Shown here: one piece after another, positions 25,791-38,327 of the stretch | Numbering within the stretch: position 1 is the first letter of the stretch | Layout of the letters: every line of letters starts with the position of its first letter | NCBI GenBank assembly: GCA_017590115.1 | Contig: JAGGNK010012892.1 | Coordinates: forward strand, 2,024,351 to 2,088,350 | Source of the DNA: Montifringilla adamsi | Lineage: Eukaryota; Chordata; Aves; Passeriformes; Passeridae | Reading direction: 5' to 3' | DNA: 64,000 nucleotides | Position numbers and translations under genes: made by a program | The notes under the pieces: model-generated | The model's database searches: none | What the model saw: the letters and a program-made list of their open reading frames with translations, nothing else | What the model was told of the DNA's origin: nothing

Positions 25791-28770
25791 ATTCTCTTTT
25801 CTCTCATTATCACACTCTGTAAGTAACAGAATAAGCCACCCTGAAGAGTGGCTTTTAATAGGGTTTTTGTGGTTGTGGGGTTTTTAAGCAGAAATTAAAG
25901 ACAAGGTTTCTTGAAGCATTATTTTGTCATTTAGGAAACTGCTTTCCAAATTTATGACAATCATAATTAATGGTTTTCTTAAAATACCTTCTCTCTCCTT
26001 GTACTACTTAAAATTATTGTGTATCATGGCATGGATCTCTCTTAAATACTTAAATACAGTATATAATTTAAGCATGAGCCAAATCTCTGCAAATGCTATC
26101 AAATATCTTGGACTTCTCTAACTAACTTTTCAAGTAACACATCCTGATTTACTGCTTTGCTGGAAACACAGCAAGGAACAATAGGACTAGAATTTTTTTC
26201 AGGAAGACCTTTTAACAAAAGTGGTGAAGCTCAGGTATTGACTGAGTATTTGTAGAATTTATAATCTCTCTCCAATATTTTCTTTCAAGCTGAAATCTGA
26301 ATTTAGTTCCTTTTGTTCATGTAACTGTCTTTTCATATACACAGCAACATTTCAGCAGGCATCAGATAAGACCAAAGTCTTGCCTCACAAAGTATGATTT
26401 TGAGAAAATCTTGTTCTCTTTGACATTTTCCATTCAAAAATTGAGTTGGAGAAGAATGAGAAGGGAAAATTTCTAGAGGCTGAGCAGTGAAGTTTAATTC
26501 CAGCACTGAAAGATCTCCCAGATGAATACAGCAAACCAGACAGCCCAGTAGACACAAACTCTGGCCCATAACCTGCAGATAAATCTGGTTGCACAGACAA
26601 TTACCTCCACAGCCCAGTGATGTCAGTGGAAATCCATGCAGGGGTAAGGATTTGTGGGCAGACATTTGGCTCTGCTCAGGTTAGGGTTGTTCAGGTATTC
26701 CATTTCTCTGTAAAGTGAGACGGATTCTTGCAGCCATTCCATACTTTTACAGTAGACCATGATTCAGTTCAAGCCACTAAGAACTGCTGGCTGTCAGGCT
26801 AAGCTGAATGCTGCATTCATCCTTCACCTCTAGAAGTTAGTTCCATATCTTGGATAAGGGTATGAGTGGAAATAAGATTTTTTTTTTATCCTATTGTTAT
26901 TTCCTTTTTCTTGCCACACAACAAAGCTTATTCACTTTTGCCCTGGGTTTGATCATTTGTGAGGATACATAAAAAAAGGTGAAATTGGACTTGTAACAGA
27001 GCTTCATGGGGCAGTTGACTATTTTGTAACTGAATTAAAACAATGATGCTGTAATTTTTGTACTTTCATAATAAAAATTCCATTCACAACTCAATTCTTT
27101 ATGCCAGTTTATAAATGTTAAAGGCATCCTCTACGGATACTTTTCTATGATCCAGTCATCACTTAACAAAATACAGAAGAAATGTGTTTTATTTATTTAT
27201 TCCACAGTGTTGCTATTCCATACTTGGATACATATTTTGTAAGTATTTTTAGTTAGACAGTTCCTCTAATTGTCTCTACTTGCTTTCTCCTGTCCTGATG
27301 TCATGTGTGCTTGGCCAAAAAGTAACAGATGTCCCATCCATTACAAATGTAAAAGACTGACTTGCTGAAGTCTTCAGTGGAAAAAAAAAGAAGTCTTCTG
27401 AATGGTTCAAACTTCCTGGTATCTTTTCCTTCACTCTGTTTTTGCTTCTGTTTTCTTTCTTTAGACTTCTTTTTTCCTTAAAGTAATTTTTTACTCCCTA
27501 TGTTCAGAATACTGTTTTGAAAGCTTTTTCTCTCAGAAATATAAGATAGTTTAGACTAACTTTTGACGGACCAAATGAAACAAAAGATTGCCTTAAATTT
27601 AGCTTGTTTCATTAGTATTTTATGAGTTCCATGGACAACATCCTAATTAGTTTTATGGTTTTCAGTTTTGAGTTTGCTAGGAACAAAGCACGCAACTGAG
27701 AGGAAGCTGTAGCACCTATGTTTGTTGCTTTGCCTGACATTTTGGTTAGCACAGGTATCCCATTTAAAACCTGGTTCTTCCATTCTTCTAGTTCTAGCAC
27801 AGATTTTTGGATGAATCATCAGTTTATATCCTTTGAGATACTACAGTAAGAATTATCAATGTATCAATGTACACTGAAAGTCAGTGTAAGATCATGATGG
27901 CAGTTCCAGCCTTTCCACTTTGGCCTCTAAGAAAACATAGAAGGCTAGTGATGCTGCCAAGTTTCCAAATCATTATTAAATTATGCTTTTGAGTTCATTA
28001 ATTTAAGCTATTATCTGGATTGCATAATAGTCAGAAGCACCCCACAGAAATTGAGGATAGTAGCTTTCTTGGAGCCCCAGTGCTGTGGCTAGAGCTGCTC
28101 ATATCACAGCTTTGCAGTTCTGCATGAATGAGCCTATCAGGGGCTCTTGGCATCCCCAGTAGGTATTTCCCTCCTTTATTCATTTTAAGAAATACTGACT
28201 CCTTGATTTTTGGCTATTACTTTTCTCTGGCACAGCTGAACTATTTTATAAGACACAAACCTTCCCACACTTCAGCTCATGTCTCTGGCAAGCCAGCAGT
28301 CCGTGTTTCTATGAAGCCAGAATGTATGGATGGCAGCCATGCAGCTGACATAGCTTGATTTAAAAGACTTTAGTGGGAGAGAGTGAAGAAATGAGTCCTC
28401 CAAAACAGGAGGCTCTCGGAAGAAACTCTTGCTGCTGCTCATGACTGACCTTTCTGTTCAGTCTTTCTGGTCTCTGCATTTTGGCCTTCACAAAACATTT
28501 CCCAAAAACCTTGGACTAAATGAAGAGGAAAACTTTTTTTCCTACTGTATACAAACTTTTCTCTCCAGATAAATTCCCTTCTGAATTTACCATTCAGAAA
28601 TCCATAGGGTTTTGCTTCCTTTTTGCCACAACTTTTTTTTCTTGTTCAAATGTTTACCAGACTGGAACACCACGGAAATCCTCAAGATTCTTACACCATG
28701 TTATTTTCTGTGCATATTTGTAAATAAAAGCATAGACAGTTATGAATTTATCAATTACAATATGAATAGA

Positions 28771-28860
28771 TTCTTGGGAGTGTCCTGTGCAGAGACAGGA
28801 GTTGGACTATGATGATCTTTGTGAGTCTCTTCCAACTCAGGATATTCCATGATCCTGTGA
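28771..28860 (+). mobile_element. CR1 LINE, 5'-truncated 3' tail
   Basis: The stretch contains GAGTTGGACT, a GATGATC core, CTTCCAACTCAGGATATTC, and ends in two imperfect copies of the octamer (ATTCCATG, ATCCTGTGA). These are hallmark features, in the right order, of the 3' untranslated end of avian CR1 non-LTR retrotransposons. CR1 copies are typically severely 5'-truncated, lack a poly-A tail and end in a short 8-bp repeat, all of which fits here. Only about 90 bases remain, with no reverse-transcriptase coding sequence, so it is inert. Orientation is plus strand. This is the best evidence that the window is avian. The subfamily cannot be assigned without alignment. Confidence 0.9.
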
Positions 28861-29466
28861 CAGGTCTTGCAGTCCTTTCCTTAGCCTCCTTTTTTCGTGT
28901 CATTGGGATACACACTGAAGAATAAAAATAGGAAGGAACACCTTTTACGGGTTAGACTGTGTGCAGGTATTTTGCTGCTGATTGTGTCATACCCAGAGAA
29001 CAATGTCTGCAGGAGCTCAAAGGGATAACTGTCGTGATAATCTGTGTTGCAGTCCAGCATTGCTGCTCTTGCACACAAAAAGCAGAGTATTCCTGTAGAC
29101 TGATTCTTCCTGCAGGTTTTGTCACTGATACATCTAACAAAATAATTAGTGAAACCACATCATGATATGAGTCCCATTTTTTCAGTACACATTTTTTTTT
29201 TCTTTGCATGGAGATGTTCATATCCTAATAAACATTCAATTTAGAGTACTTAATTTAGAACATTACTTTAAACCTAATAGGTTATGTTAAATTTAGCCCA
29301 AACACATTGCGTGAAAATCCAGAAGGTACAGCTTTAGACTATATGTAGCACTTGTATGAAATATTGTCCTGACTTAACTGTGATTATTCAGGTATTCAAA
29401 ATTAAGTACAAAAGCTTTGCTGAGCTAGGACATTGTGTAAACATAATATCATTCTTGCTTTTACAG

Positions 29467-29513
29467 AATTAGGGGGAAATATAGGAAAGCTAAACAAGAC
29501 AAACTCAAACAAG
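29467..29513 (+). other. Candidate 47-nt internal exon (unproven)
   Basis: The segment is bounded by a strong-looking acceptor, TCATTCTTGCTTTTACAG, and a donor, AAG|GTATGT, both on the plus strand. Of the three frames, one meets a stop at once and two are open. The frame entered after one base reads as a very basic 15-residue peptide beginning IRGKYRKAK, which looks protein-like but matches nothing I can name. That frame leaves one base over. The next plus-strand candidate at 38157 can be read in the frame that needs two bases, so the two could join in phase. Against it: the gap is 8.6 kb, no homologous protein is recognised, and pseudo-exons with good splice sites are common in vertebrate introns. 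It could equally be a non-coding RNA exon or chance. Confidence 0.2.
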
Positions 29514-31660
29514 GTATGTGCAGCTTCCCTGGTATGTTAATCTGAAGACAAAGAAAAAAAATCAGATGCAAGACCTGAGGAACTGTTATGATGCCTTGTC
29601 TGCATGGGACCCTGTATATTTTCTTTCCTGTAATGTTTTTGCAGTAACATAATCTTTTATTTACAATTTCAGAAGCCAAGGATCACATCTTCTGTAATTC
29701 ATTAGACTCCTATGGCATTTTTTCCAAATTTTAGCCATAAAAATTTCCAATCTCATTTTCCAGTTTTGAGGAAAATAAGCATTTACTGTAGGTGATCTCA
29801 AAAAATGCAGAAGCATTGGTTTATGTAAACAAATTAGCCCTTTTGACAACCTTGGAAAAACAAGCAATCCTACCATTACACACCTCTTAGCTTTTAAGTT
29901 GCAATTAAGCAAATCCATGTGCCGACAGGTATCTGAGCCTTATTATTCATTCAGCATTGTGAATTCTTGTTCTTTCTGTATATACTAATTTCTAATTGGC
30001 CAAATGTAGAAAAATGCAGGTAAGGTGGTAATGGCTGACTTGTTTGAGATAAATCATCTTTTAGAGCCTGGGATGATTCTCTACTTACTTAAAATTGTGT
30101 AATATTTTTGGCATTAAGCATCATTTTGGTGTTGAAACATCTCAGAAAACAGTCACCTTATGCAGCTGAACCTGAAAGGGAGAACTGAATTGAAACAAAT
30201 AAGACTTGGATCTGAAATGTCCATATTCATTTATGAACACACTTTTAAAAAGGCTGTATTACAGCTGAGGCAGTGCAAAGACAGAAGGGATGATATGCCA
30301 GCTCTGTCCAGTATGAATGAAGTTTGCTGAAGCTTTAGCTTATGACTACACTGAAATTTAAATTTTGAGCAAGAAATGAAAAGTGAGGAAATATTTTGCA
30401 AGAATAGAATGAAAGGAATGGTTATATGATGTTGAAATACAAAGCCTGCAATAGCTTTGTTTCTTGATAGGTTTTCTTCTTAGAAAATTATTGTTTGTGT
30501 TGTGGTATTCTACTGAATGTGGCAGCTGATTCCTTTAAAGCCCAATTATTCACAACAACCAAAACGGAAACAGTACATTTCGTAAAATAAAATATTCTGG
30601 ACATTCTAGTGATATTTTCCAAACTCATTCTGTTTATGCAACACATTCAAGCAGTCATGTGATCTTTAAAATCATACAGTCTTGTATTATTATTGTTATA
30701 GATTAATAAAAAACCAATGCTCAAAAAACAAGTCACAAAGAACAACCGAAAAAAATTCTATGACTCTGAAAAGAACAAGTTCAAGTATACTCCGCTTGAA
30801 ATATTCTGGTCCTTCTCTGCTAATTTCTTGCCCAGTTGCCCCTGTTACTTTCAGTAAGTTCTAAGTTTATCTTAAAAGTCAGAGGGTAATTCATGTTCCT
30901 GACACAATGATCAATCTTCTGTCAACAAAACAGTGACCATACATGTGACAAGCTGAACAATTTTGTGGGAAAAATGGGAAGGCACACATTCTGTTTCTCT
31001 CCAGGTCCATGTGTCTGAGCTCAGAGCAATTCCATGCCTGTGTCTCTCAGCTGGCAGAGGAGGTTTTGAGATCAAAATTTGGTTAGTGAACAACAATTTG
31101 AACAATGCTCCCCAGCCTCAAAAGCAAATCCTGGAGAAAGACTTTGAGTGGTTTATGAAATAATAAGAATGAAAGAGATAAATAAGGAATGGTTCTGTGC
31201 TGCCTTGAGCTAGAGGACATTGAATGAAACTAGCAAATGCCAATAACAAACTACACAAAAGGATTATTTCTTCACACAATACAATGAAATTCAAACTGCC
31301 AAGGCCCTGGGTCTTGCCATGGGATGCTCTGAATGCTGTTTGTATAGGTTCAGAATTTTCCCAGAAAACTTGCAAGGAAAATAAACAAAAATAAAAAGCA
31401 AAATCACATTTGGAAGACATTAAAACAGAAACACTGCTTGTTGTTTAGGATATCCCTTAGCTGTAAGTTGCTAGAAGCAGTTTTACTCTGGGAGAGTATC
31501 AGTTTCTAATTGTCCTGCTCTAAGTCTCCTCCTGAGGAATCTGCTGTTGGTCACTGGTCAAACTAGAATTTGAGTCTAGCAGGGCCTTTAGTCTGATCCA
31601 GTATAGGGAAAAAAATGTTCTTGTTCTAAGTGATGCATACCACATTTTGCAGCAAACTCC

Positions 31661-31682
31661 CTGATGCACAGTGGTGCATCAG
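31661..31682. repeat. Hairpin with 9-bp arms and 4-base loop
   Basis: CTGATGCAC and GTGCATCAG are exact reverse complements around AGTG. A further related TGATGCAT lies about 30 bases upstream. No known function. Confidence 0.85.
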
Positions 31683-34600
31683 TAAAAGGACAGTGTTAAG
31701 TGAAGTAAATTATGTTTCTGACCATTTAACACCTTCAATGAAGGAAAGAATGTAGGGTAAGGAGTAGTGACCCAGCTGCCAGATTAATTAATGCAGTGCT
31801 AAATAGCAACTGCTCGATACTTCTGTAGAACCATCTCTTAACATAATGCAATTATGTTCCTATGAGCTGGACACAGCACACCCCAAATTTACAAAGATGG
31901 TTTGCAAAGGAGAGGGACAGTTTTCTTATCTGTGACTTAGATTCCTTTGCTTCTTCATGAAATAAGGCCACACTGAGCGTGGTGGTCCATGTGTTAGTCC
32001 TAAATAGCTATAAATATTTATGAATCAGGTGTTTTCCCTTATAAATATCCAGGCATCTAGTATTGATGGCTTATTTAAATTTAACAAGTGTTGCAAATTT
32101 AATTTACAAGTGTTAATAATATCCCTGGGCAACTCTAGGACGACATGAAAATAAAAATAAATAATGAATAGTTATTATAACATAAAGCAGTCAATATTCT
32201 GGATGTCTGTCTGAAGCACAGTAAAGCAGTCCCTCTCATTATTGAGTTCTTACAGCTCAAATCAGTCTCACAACAGCAGATTATTTCAGGGAATACTGGG
32301 AGGGAAATATGGAGGGAATAAAGGAAATTATTTATATGCTGTATGGCATATGTAAGTATATAATGTAGTCAGTGTTTATCTATGATTGCAGGAATAAAAC
32401 ATGCACTGAATTCATAGGTTTTGTTGGGCTTTATGTCCATCATGTTAATGGCGACAAGGGCAAGGCCAGAGTATTTAAAATGTTGCTGTTACCTGTGGGC
32501 TTAGGTAGGAATAGCATAGTATAGTTTTTCACTATATAAATTATAGGAATTTGCAGAAACCAAAATATGTACGAAACAGAATAAAACTGAAGTGCTTTCT
32601 CTTAGAGAAAAGAGGAGAGTAATTTTTAATTAAATTTGTCTTCAGTACAGATATGAAGCAGTTTGCCTGCAGAGAAGCCAACAGCAGATGAAATCTGTAA
32701 TGGAAACAGAGAGAGTGGGACACAGACTGCATAAATATTCACAGTATGTTATTTTTATTCATTCCAAAGACTGTAATTCAGAAAAGATTTTCATCCTGTT
32801 CTTTCAATTTACCAAATAGGCCCATTTCATACCCTTTTTCTTTCTGTACAAGACTAAAGGGCTAATGATGGTTTGCCTTATTTGCTTTCTTTGTTTCTAA
32901 TAAACTCTTTGGTTAAATGGTGTGCAGTTGAGAATATGGAAAGCTGCAATTTTCACAGTAGTGTGACCATGCTCCAAAAAGTACTTGAGCTGGTAGTAAG
33001 CTGCTCATAGGTCTTATGCCCTTTGTTTTCTGAGTTAGTTAAGAATCCTGTTCTACTTTTTAACTAATTAACTGATTTTTTAATTAACTACGTTTTCTTT
33101 TAAAACTTTTTTCTAATCTGCATGAGAAGACCCATACTGGCTATTTTTTGTAGTTTAAATAATGTCTGAATTTTAATATCAGGTCCATTTCTTTTGATCT
33201 TTAGATAAACCTTATGGCTATTTAGTACCAAGTTGGGACAACAGTTGTTTTTTAAGGCAATGGGTTTTGCAAAGTCTGATATTCCCTTTGGGTTATATAT
33301 TCTTTTCTCCCATTGTCAAGTTATCTTTTCAACTTCACCTCTGGTTTAGTGTTGCTTAATACCCACATGAACTATAATCCTGCATGCAGTCAAGCATCAG
33401 AAGCGAAACAAGGTGTCTTCTTTCATTTTCTGTTGCTTCTGGTACTCTGTTTAATGTTTTACAATATCACCCATTGGATTAGCTCATGTCTTTTTATCCC
33501 GTCATGGAGAGTTGGAAAATCAACACATGTAATAATTTGTAGCAATGTGTATTTACTTTTCATTCCTGATTCCTGGACTACAAAGTGTGAGTATCTGTAT
33601 GATTTTATAAACAACTCTTACATCCTAAGTGATCATAAATAAATGCTGAGATTGTTTCTGATATAAAACATACATTTACTAAAATATAAATTTCCAAAGT
33701 CCTACTAGAATTCCTGAACAATCCTTGTGAAGAACTACTCAAAGAAATTAACACAATTCAAGGAGTTATCTAGCAAAGTTGAGTTGTAATTATTTTTCCT
33801 GGCTTCTCCAGCACAGAACTTCACAAAAGGTTCAGTATAAAATCTAATGCTACCCACGCTGTCAGGAAATAAGTTTTCCCTTAGGTAGCATCCCACATCC
33901 CCTAAGAAAACATGTGGTCTAGGACCTACAATCCTTTAAGACCACATCATGTTGCCCTAAATTCATCAAAAGCAGCCTTAATTTAACTGTTTATATTTAT
34001 AGGATACATGAGTTTGTAATGTAATCCTATTACTTTGAAATTCTGAATCTTGATTTCTCAATTAATATCTTTTAGAAATCTTTCAAGTTGTTTTGTTTCT
34101 TGCCAAACTGAGCAGCAGCAGCAGCTTCCTTTATGGTATAGGGTGTGGAAGCCCCACTCTCAGTCTGTACAAAGAGTACGTGCACACTGTGCATTGACAT
34201 CCTCTGTAGCTGCTCACAGCTGCACAACAGCCCCAACTGACAACACTGCCTTTACATAGGCATCTAAAAAAAAAAGAAAGGAAACCATTCATTGTCTCTG
34301 GTGAAGACTGCTGTCCTTGCCAGCAGCATGTAGACTTTTGCTTTACAGTATTGAGGGGAAAAAAGTATGACCTAGGAACAGTAAATGGCAATGCCTAGTA
34401 ATGTATTCACTCCCTTTCAGAGAAATTATGTACAGAATGAACTCTAGCATGACCTAGTAGTTGTAACTCTTTCCTTTGAAGGCTGATCAGACTTCTCAGT
34501 GCTGTACCTTTATATTCAATTCATATTTAAAGTGCTGCATAAGGAGTTGAAAGTGGAAACAGATTTCAAGGATCCCATTTTAGCATATGGGAGAAACACT

Positions 34601-34818
34601 TACTAGGTTTGCTAAAAGCTGTTGTCAAAACAGCTCTCTGCTCTGGCCTGCCTGTGGAGAAGCTGCCTACTGCAAACGCTGTGTCAACACCTCGCAAGCC
34701 TGCATGGAGAATTATTCCTCTCTTTTACAAAAATTGTTCTTTTTCCAAACAAACTCATCTTCACTTGGCTTTTTTATTAAAAAAAAATGTCTCACAAAGC
34801 TCACAAACTCTTGGACAC

Positions 34819-34886
34819 TAGAAGTGGAAAGGGCTTTTTAGGTCACCCAGTTTACACACCTGCCAGTGCATGATTACGCACTGCAG
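34819..34886 (+). mobile_element. Ancient CR1/L3-like LINE fragment
   Basis: TAGAAGTGGAAAGGGC, then AGGTCACCCAGT, then CACCTGCCAGTGCATGATT and CTGCAG follow the order of a conserved non-coding block in old amniote CR1/L3-type LINEs (a GGAAGGGACCT element, GGTCATCTAGTCCA, CCTGCCAGTGCAGGATT). The copy is clearly more diverged than the CR1 at 28771 and is therefore older. The comparison is from memory of the family. Orientation is inferred from that order. Confidence 0.5.
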
Positions 34887-34900
34887 TTTTTATTTCTCTC

Positions 34901-34932
34901 TTTTTTTAATTTAATTTTAATTAAATTTAATT
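34901..34932. repeat. AT-only tract, TTAATTTAA-type
   Basis: A run of T, then alternating TTAA/ATTT units with no G or C. It holds several TTAAT/ATTAA homeodomain-like cores, which are expected in such sequence by composition alone. Confidence 0.7.
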
Positions 34933-36047
34933 CTCTGCCTACTGCCTTTTTGTGCTATGTACAAAGGGAAGAAGGATTTATCAGTTCAGTCAAAAATTCG
35001 GTGGAGAAATGCTCTCATTTGCAGATTTGAAATGTCTTGTTCATCTCAGTTACCATAAAGACTTGGAGATTTTGCATATTATCCTTTCATACTAAGACCA
35101 CAACCAGCAATTTTGGCTTAAAATTACATTTGAAAAAAAAGCAAGTTTTGAAGCTCATTCTTCAATTGTTTATCAGATTATTTGCTTCAGAAATTGCATA
35201 GATCTAGGTATGGGAACAGAGTAAAATTGACACGAACTTTTGTTTCTCTTCTGTTTTTTCTTTTTTCCTTTTTTTAAAGCAGAGCTCTGCCTTTACTTAC
35301 AACATCCCCAGTCTAAATCTTTTCTTCTGTTCTTCCAGAAGTCAAAAATTGTTATGATGAGGCTCTGTGGGCCATCTCCCATGCTATCTAACTCCTGATT
35401 CAGCTCTTTCCCTGCACAAGGCTTGATGTTTCTCAGACTTTAACTGATTTACAATTACTTTGTTCCTGTCAGTGGAATCTTCATGAGATTCAGTCCTCAA
35501 AACTAGATTCCAAAACACCTTTCATCAGTGTAGCAAAGTACAAGGTAGTTAAGCATCTTCAGAAGATCTATCAGAGCTACCATAAAAGTGAGAGTTTGCT
35601 ACTTAAAATCCTTTTGGGCATAAGGTTTCTGGATAACCAAAGAGAAATGTCTCTTCATGGTTGGATGTACAAGGTAGGTCCAAAATTTCTGCTGCTGTGC
35701 TCACAAAATTGTAGAGGAAACACAAAGGCTTTCGTATATTAACATCTGCATAGGCTTCCAGGGCCTGTTCTTTCTTCTTTCCTTCTTTTAAGGCAATTGA
35801 AAAGAGACTGCTACTGTTCTGTTTCAAAATGTAGAAAATGCTGCTAGTTCTCTACATAACTGTTCAGGCTCTCTTTGGAGATTCTTCTTCTTATTTCAAG
35901 ACTGAGGATATATGACCATAGAAACTGCACTTTTCTAGGTTTTGCTGTTTATCTGCCAAATCTCTTTCGTAACACAGGGCCACATATTGTGTCCTAATAA
36001 CATTTTATCTTTTATTTCAGGCCTCTTTAACTATTGAAAAAGCCTTG

Positions 36048-36092
36048 AAAAACAAAAAACAAAACAAAATAACAGCAACAACAACAAAAAAA
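36048..36092 (+). repeat. A-rich (AAAAC)/(AAC) simple repeat
   Basis: Interrupted AAAAAC, AAAAC and CAACAACAAC units over about 45 bases. It is simple sequence. I see no LINE or pseudogene body upstream that would make it a retrotransposon tail. Confidence 0.8.
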
Positions 36093-38156
36093 GCATAAAT
36101 GAAATATTGTATAAAGCTACTGAAGTGAATATATTTTCTACACATTAGACGTCTTAAGATGTTTATGCTGAATTATACCTGGTACAAGGAAGTAATTGTT
36201 TATAACATACATAAGCACAGAATTTCCACAAACTGTTACATTGTTAATTTAGTTGCTTACAACCTCTCCTAATATTAAGTTCCAGCTTGCCTTGATTGTT
36301 AGGTCTTCATGAGAGCAAGGGAAATTGATTTGACAAGAGGAACTAAGAGGTATTAATTTCAAAATACTGTGTTTACCTTGAAAGATGTACTCAGAAATCA
36401 GGAGACTTAATTCTAATCATTCCACTGAATCAAGTAATTTTGAACTTTGTTCTGCTGATATATTTGTTATAATGATAAAAATGTCTTCATTTTATATTTG
36501 AGAATGTACATAAATTTAGAACATGAAATTGAAAATTCTAGTCTTTTTGTTTTTTTATTTGCTCTGGGGAAAAGACCAAGAGCTCTTCTGGATATGATTG
36601 CCTTAAAAAGAATACCCTATAACTGAAAAAAACCCCAAAACCCAACCACAAGAAAACCCCACAGGGATCCACTCAGAAGCTGAAATATATGAAGTTTACT
36701 TAATAACATGTACTTATTGGTCATTATGGTATCAAGAGTTACTGACAGTTTATATGTTTTCTGGAGCTAAGAAGTCAACTGTTCATTTTTTCCCAGGCTT
36801 TTACACATCTCATTGCTATCTAATCTAATGTCCACAAACCCACTCTAAACACAGACTGATGCAAAGTAAACACTGAAGCCTCAGTATCAGATAAACAGAA
36901 GACTGAAGATTCAAATTTTTCTCCACATAAGTCTTCCCAACTTAATTTACAGCAAACTTTCCATATGTATCAATTTTCAGGGGACTTTATAAACTTTACA
37001 TAGTTTTCTTTGATGAAGACTGCAGTTTTCCTGACCATACAGAGCCTCCGATCATACTTTCTGTAGATGGCAATTTGGAAAGTAAAGGAGGTGCTGTGTA
37101 CAATTAGAAAATATTTATTATTTAGAACAGAGGTCAGGAAGAAAATATTTTTCACTTTTCCCAGAAAAAGAATAAAAATGCTTTAAGACCAATGTCATAA
37201 CTTGTGTGAGAGCTTTTGTATATGATATTTGTAAAATTTTTATCCTCTCTGCCGTTGAGATTTCCACAAAAAAGAGGAGCATTAGTGGGAATTTTTGTAG
37301 ACATGCAGAAAAAGTTGTGTCTCAACATTGCTCCTTTGCCTCATTTTACAGAAGCTAGGGGGAAAAAAATCCTGTAAAGTGGTTTTTAATGAGCTAGGTG
37401 AAGGTACTAGAAGAGTGTTTGATAAATAACTCTGAAGAGGAAGACAGTGGAATGTTTTGTAAGAAAAGAGATGTTTGGCCAGCTGAGGATTATAGTATTA
37501 GTGAAGACCAAAGTGATGAAGTGTGAAACCAAAAACTGAGGAGTTAAGACTAACTTTATGTCCAGATACTACTATGGGTGTTTCAGGGGAAGAAATAAAT
37601 TTTTAAGCATAGTAAACAAAATAATCATTTCCTATTTGCTAGCAGAGACAGAAACTAATTTTGCAGATGCAATCTAGGGACCTAGTCACCTGGATTTTTT
37701 AATTCATTCATACATTTCAGCCAGCAATAGTCTGAAATTTTCTAATTAGAAAATACCAGGGATATTTTTATTGAAAAGGCAGCAGGAAATGGTGCATTAA
37801 TAATATTTTGTTTTATCTGTTACATTTCTCCTTGAGTTATCTGAATTAAAAATACAAAATAGGGCTGTTGAAGATGGAAATAAAAATGCAGGATAATGAA
37901 GAGGACAGAGGTGTAAACTCAGTCCAAAATGGAAAAGACAGATGTGGCCAGGACCAAGGATCTGCAATCCAAACATTCCAGAGAAATGAGTATCATCTTT
38001 TGCAAACACTCCCCAACACAATTAGTCTTTAGTTTTGTGTATTCCGGTCATCAGAGGGATTTTCAAAGCTGAGGAGACAAAAATATTTCCATCTAATGTA
38101 AATTCCTAACCTGATTTTGCTGCTCAGTGACTAATTAATCAACATATTAATTTTAG

Positions 38157-38210
38157 GTTTTCAAAGGCATATGCCTTTGTCTGCAGCACCAAAAATACCA
38201 CTTTATCCAG
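38157..38210 (+). other. Candidate small exon: 54 nt, or 24-nt microexon 38187-38210
   Basis: The right boundary is a near-consensus donor, CCAG|GTGAGT. Two acceptors are possible. TTAATTTTAG|GTTTTC at 38156/38157 gives 54 nt. TGCCTTTGTCTGCAG|CACC at 38186/38187 gives 24 nt. A TGACTAAT branch-point-like sequence lies about 25 bases before the first acceptor. Both lengths are multiples of three, and all three frames of the 54-nt version are open; one reads as MPLSAAPKIPLYP near its end. The 24-nt version resembles neuronal microexons, which are 3-27 nt long and often have a TGC directly before the acceptor AG, as here. No protein family is recognised. Short length makes open frames cheap, so chance is a real alternative. 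Confidence 0.22.
38162..38179. repeat. Perfect 18-bp palindrome
   Basis: CAAAGGCATATGCCTTTG with no spacer. It lies just before the second possible acceptor of the exon-like segment, so it could form a stem overlapping that splice site in RNA. Confidence 0.92.
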
Positions 38211-38287
38211 GTGAGTTAGAATAATCCCTGAGTTTACACACATTATTTGTGCTTCTAATAAATTTATTAACAAATGTTGAAAAAACT

Positions 38288-38327
38288 GCACACCCTAGAA
38301 ATCTCTGCACACCCAGAAGGAATCTCT
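38288..38327. repeat. Imperfect 19-21 bp tandem duplication
   Basis: GCACACCCTAGAAATCTCT (38288-38306) is followed directly by GCACACCCAGAAGGAATCTCT with small indels. An old local duplication. Confidence 0.85.

Larger units (their letters stand above)
15398..28770. other. Non-coding AT-rich DNA, no gene recognised
   Basis: Thirteen kilobases without a supportable gene on either strand. The longest open frame is about 110 codons, on the minus strand near 26333-26665, in a patch of average composition and without recognisable motifs. Small structures are listed separately: a hairpin at 16912, a MIR-like scrap at 19655, a G/T-rich tract at 23275, a pyrimidine tract at 23794, a palindrome at 23999 and a GATCTT repeat at 25751. 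The rest reads as unstructured intron-like or intergenic sequence. Confidence 0.65.
28863..34818. other. Non-coding AT-rich DNA with one exon-like segment
   Basis: Apart from the exon-like segment at 29467-29513 and a small hairpin at 31661, no gene, RNA gene or transposon was recognised. Open frames stay near or below 110 codons, and frames on the two strands overlap at random. A (CAG)4-like tract lies near 34111. An imperfect repeat of AATTTAACAAGTGTT occurs at about 32085-32115. Confidence 0.6.

Noticed and set aside
34111..34125. CAG triplet repeat
   Set aside because: Only about four to five units, too short to be notable.
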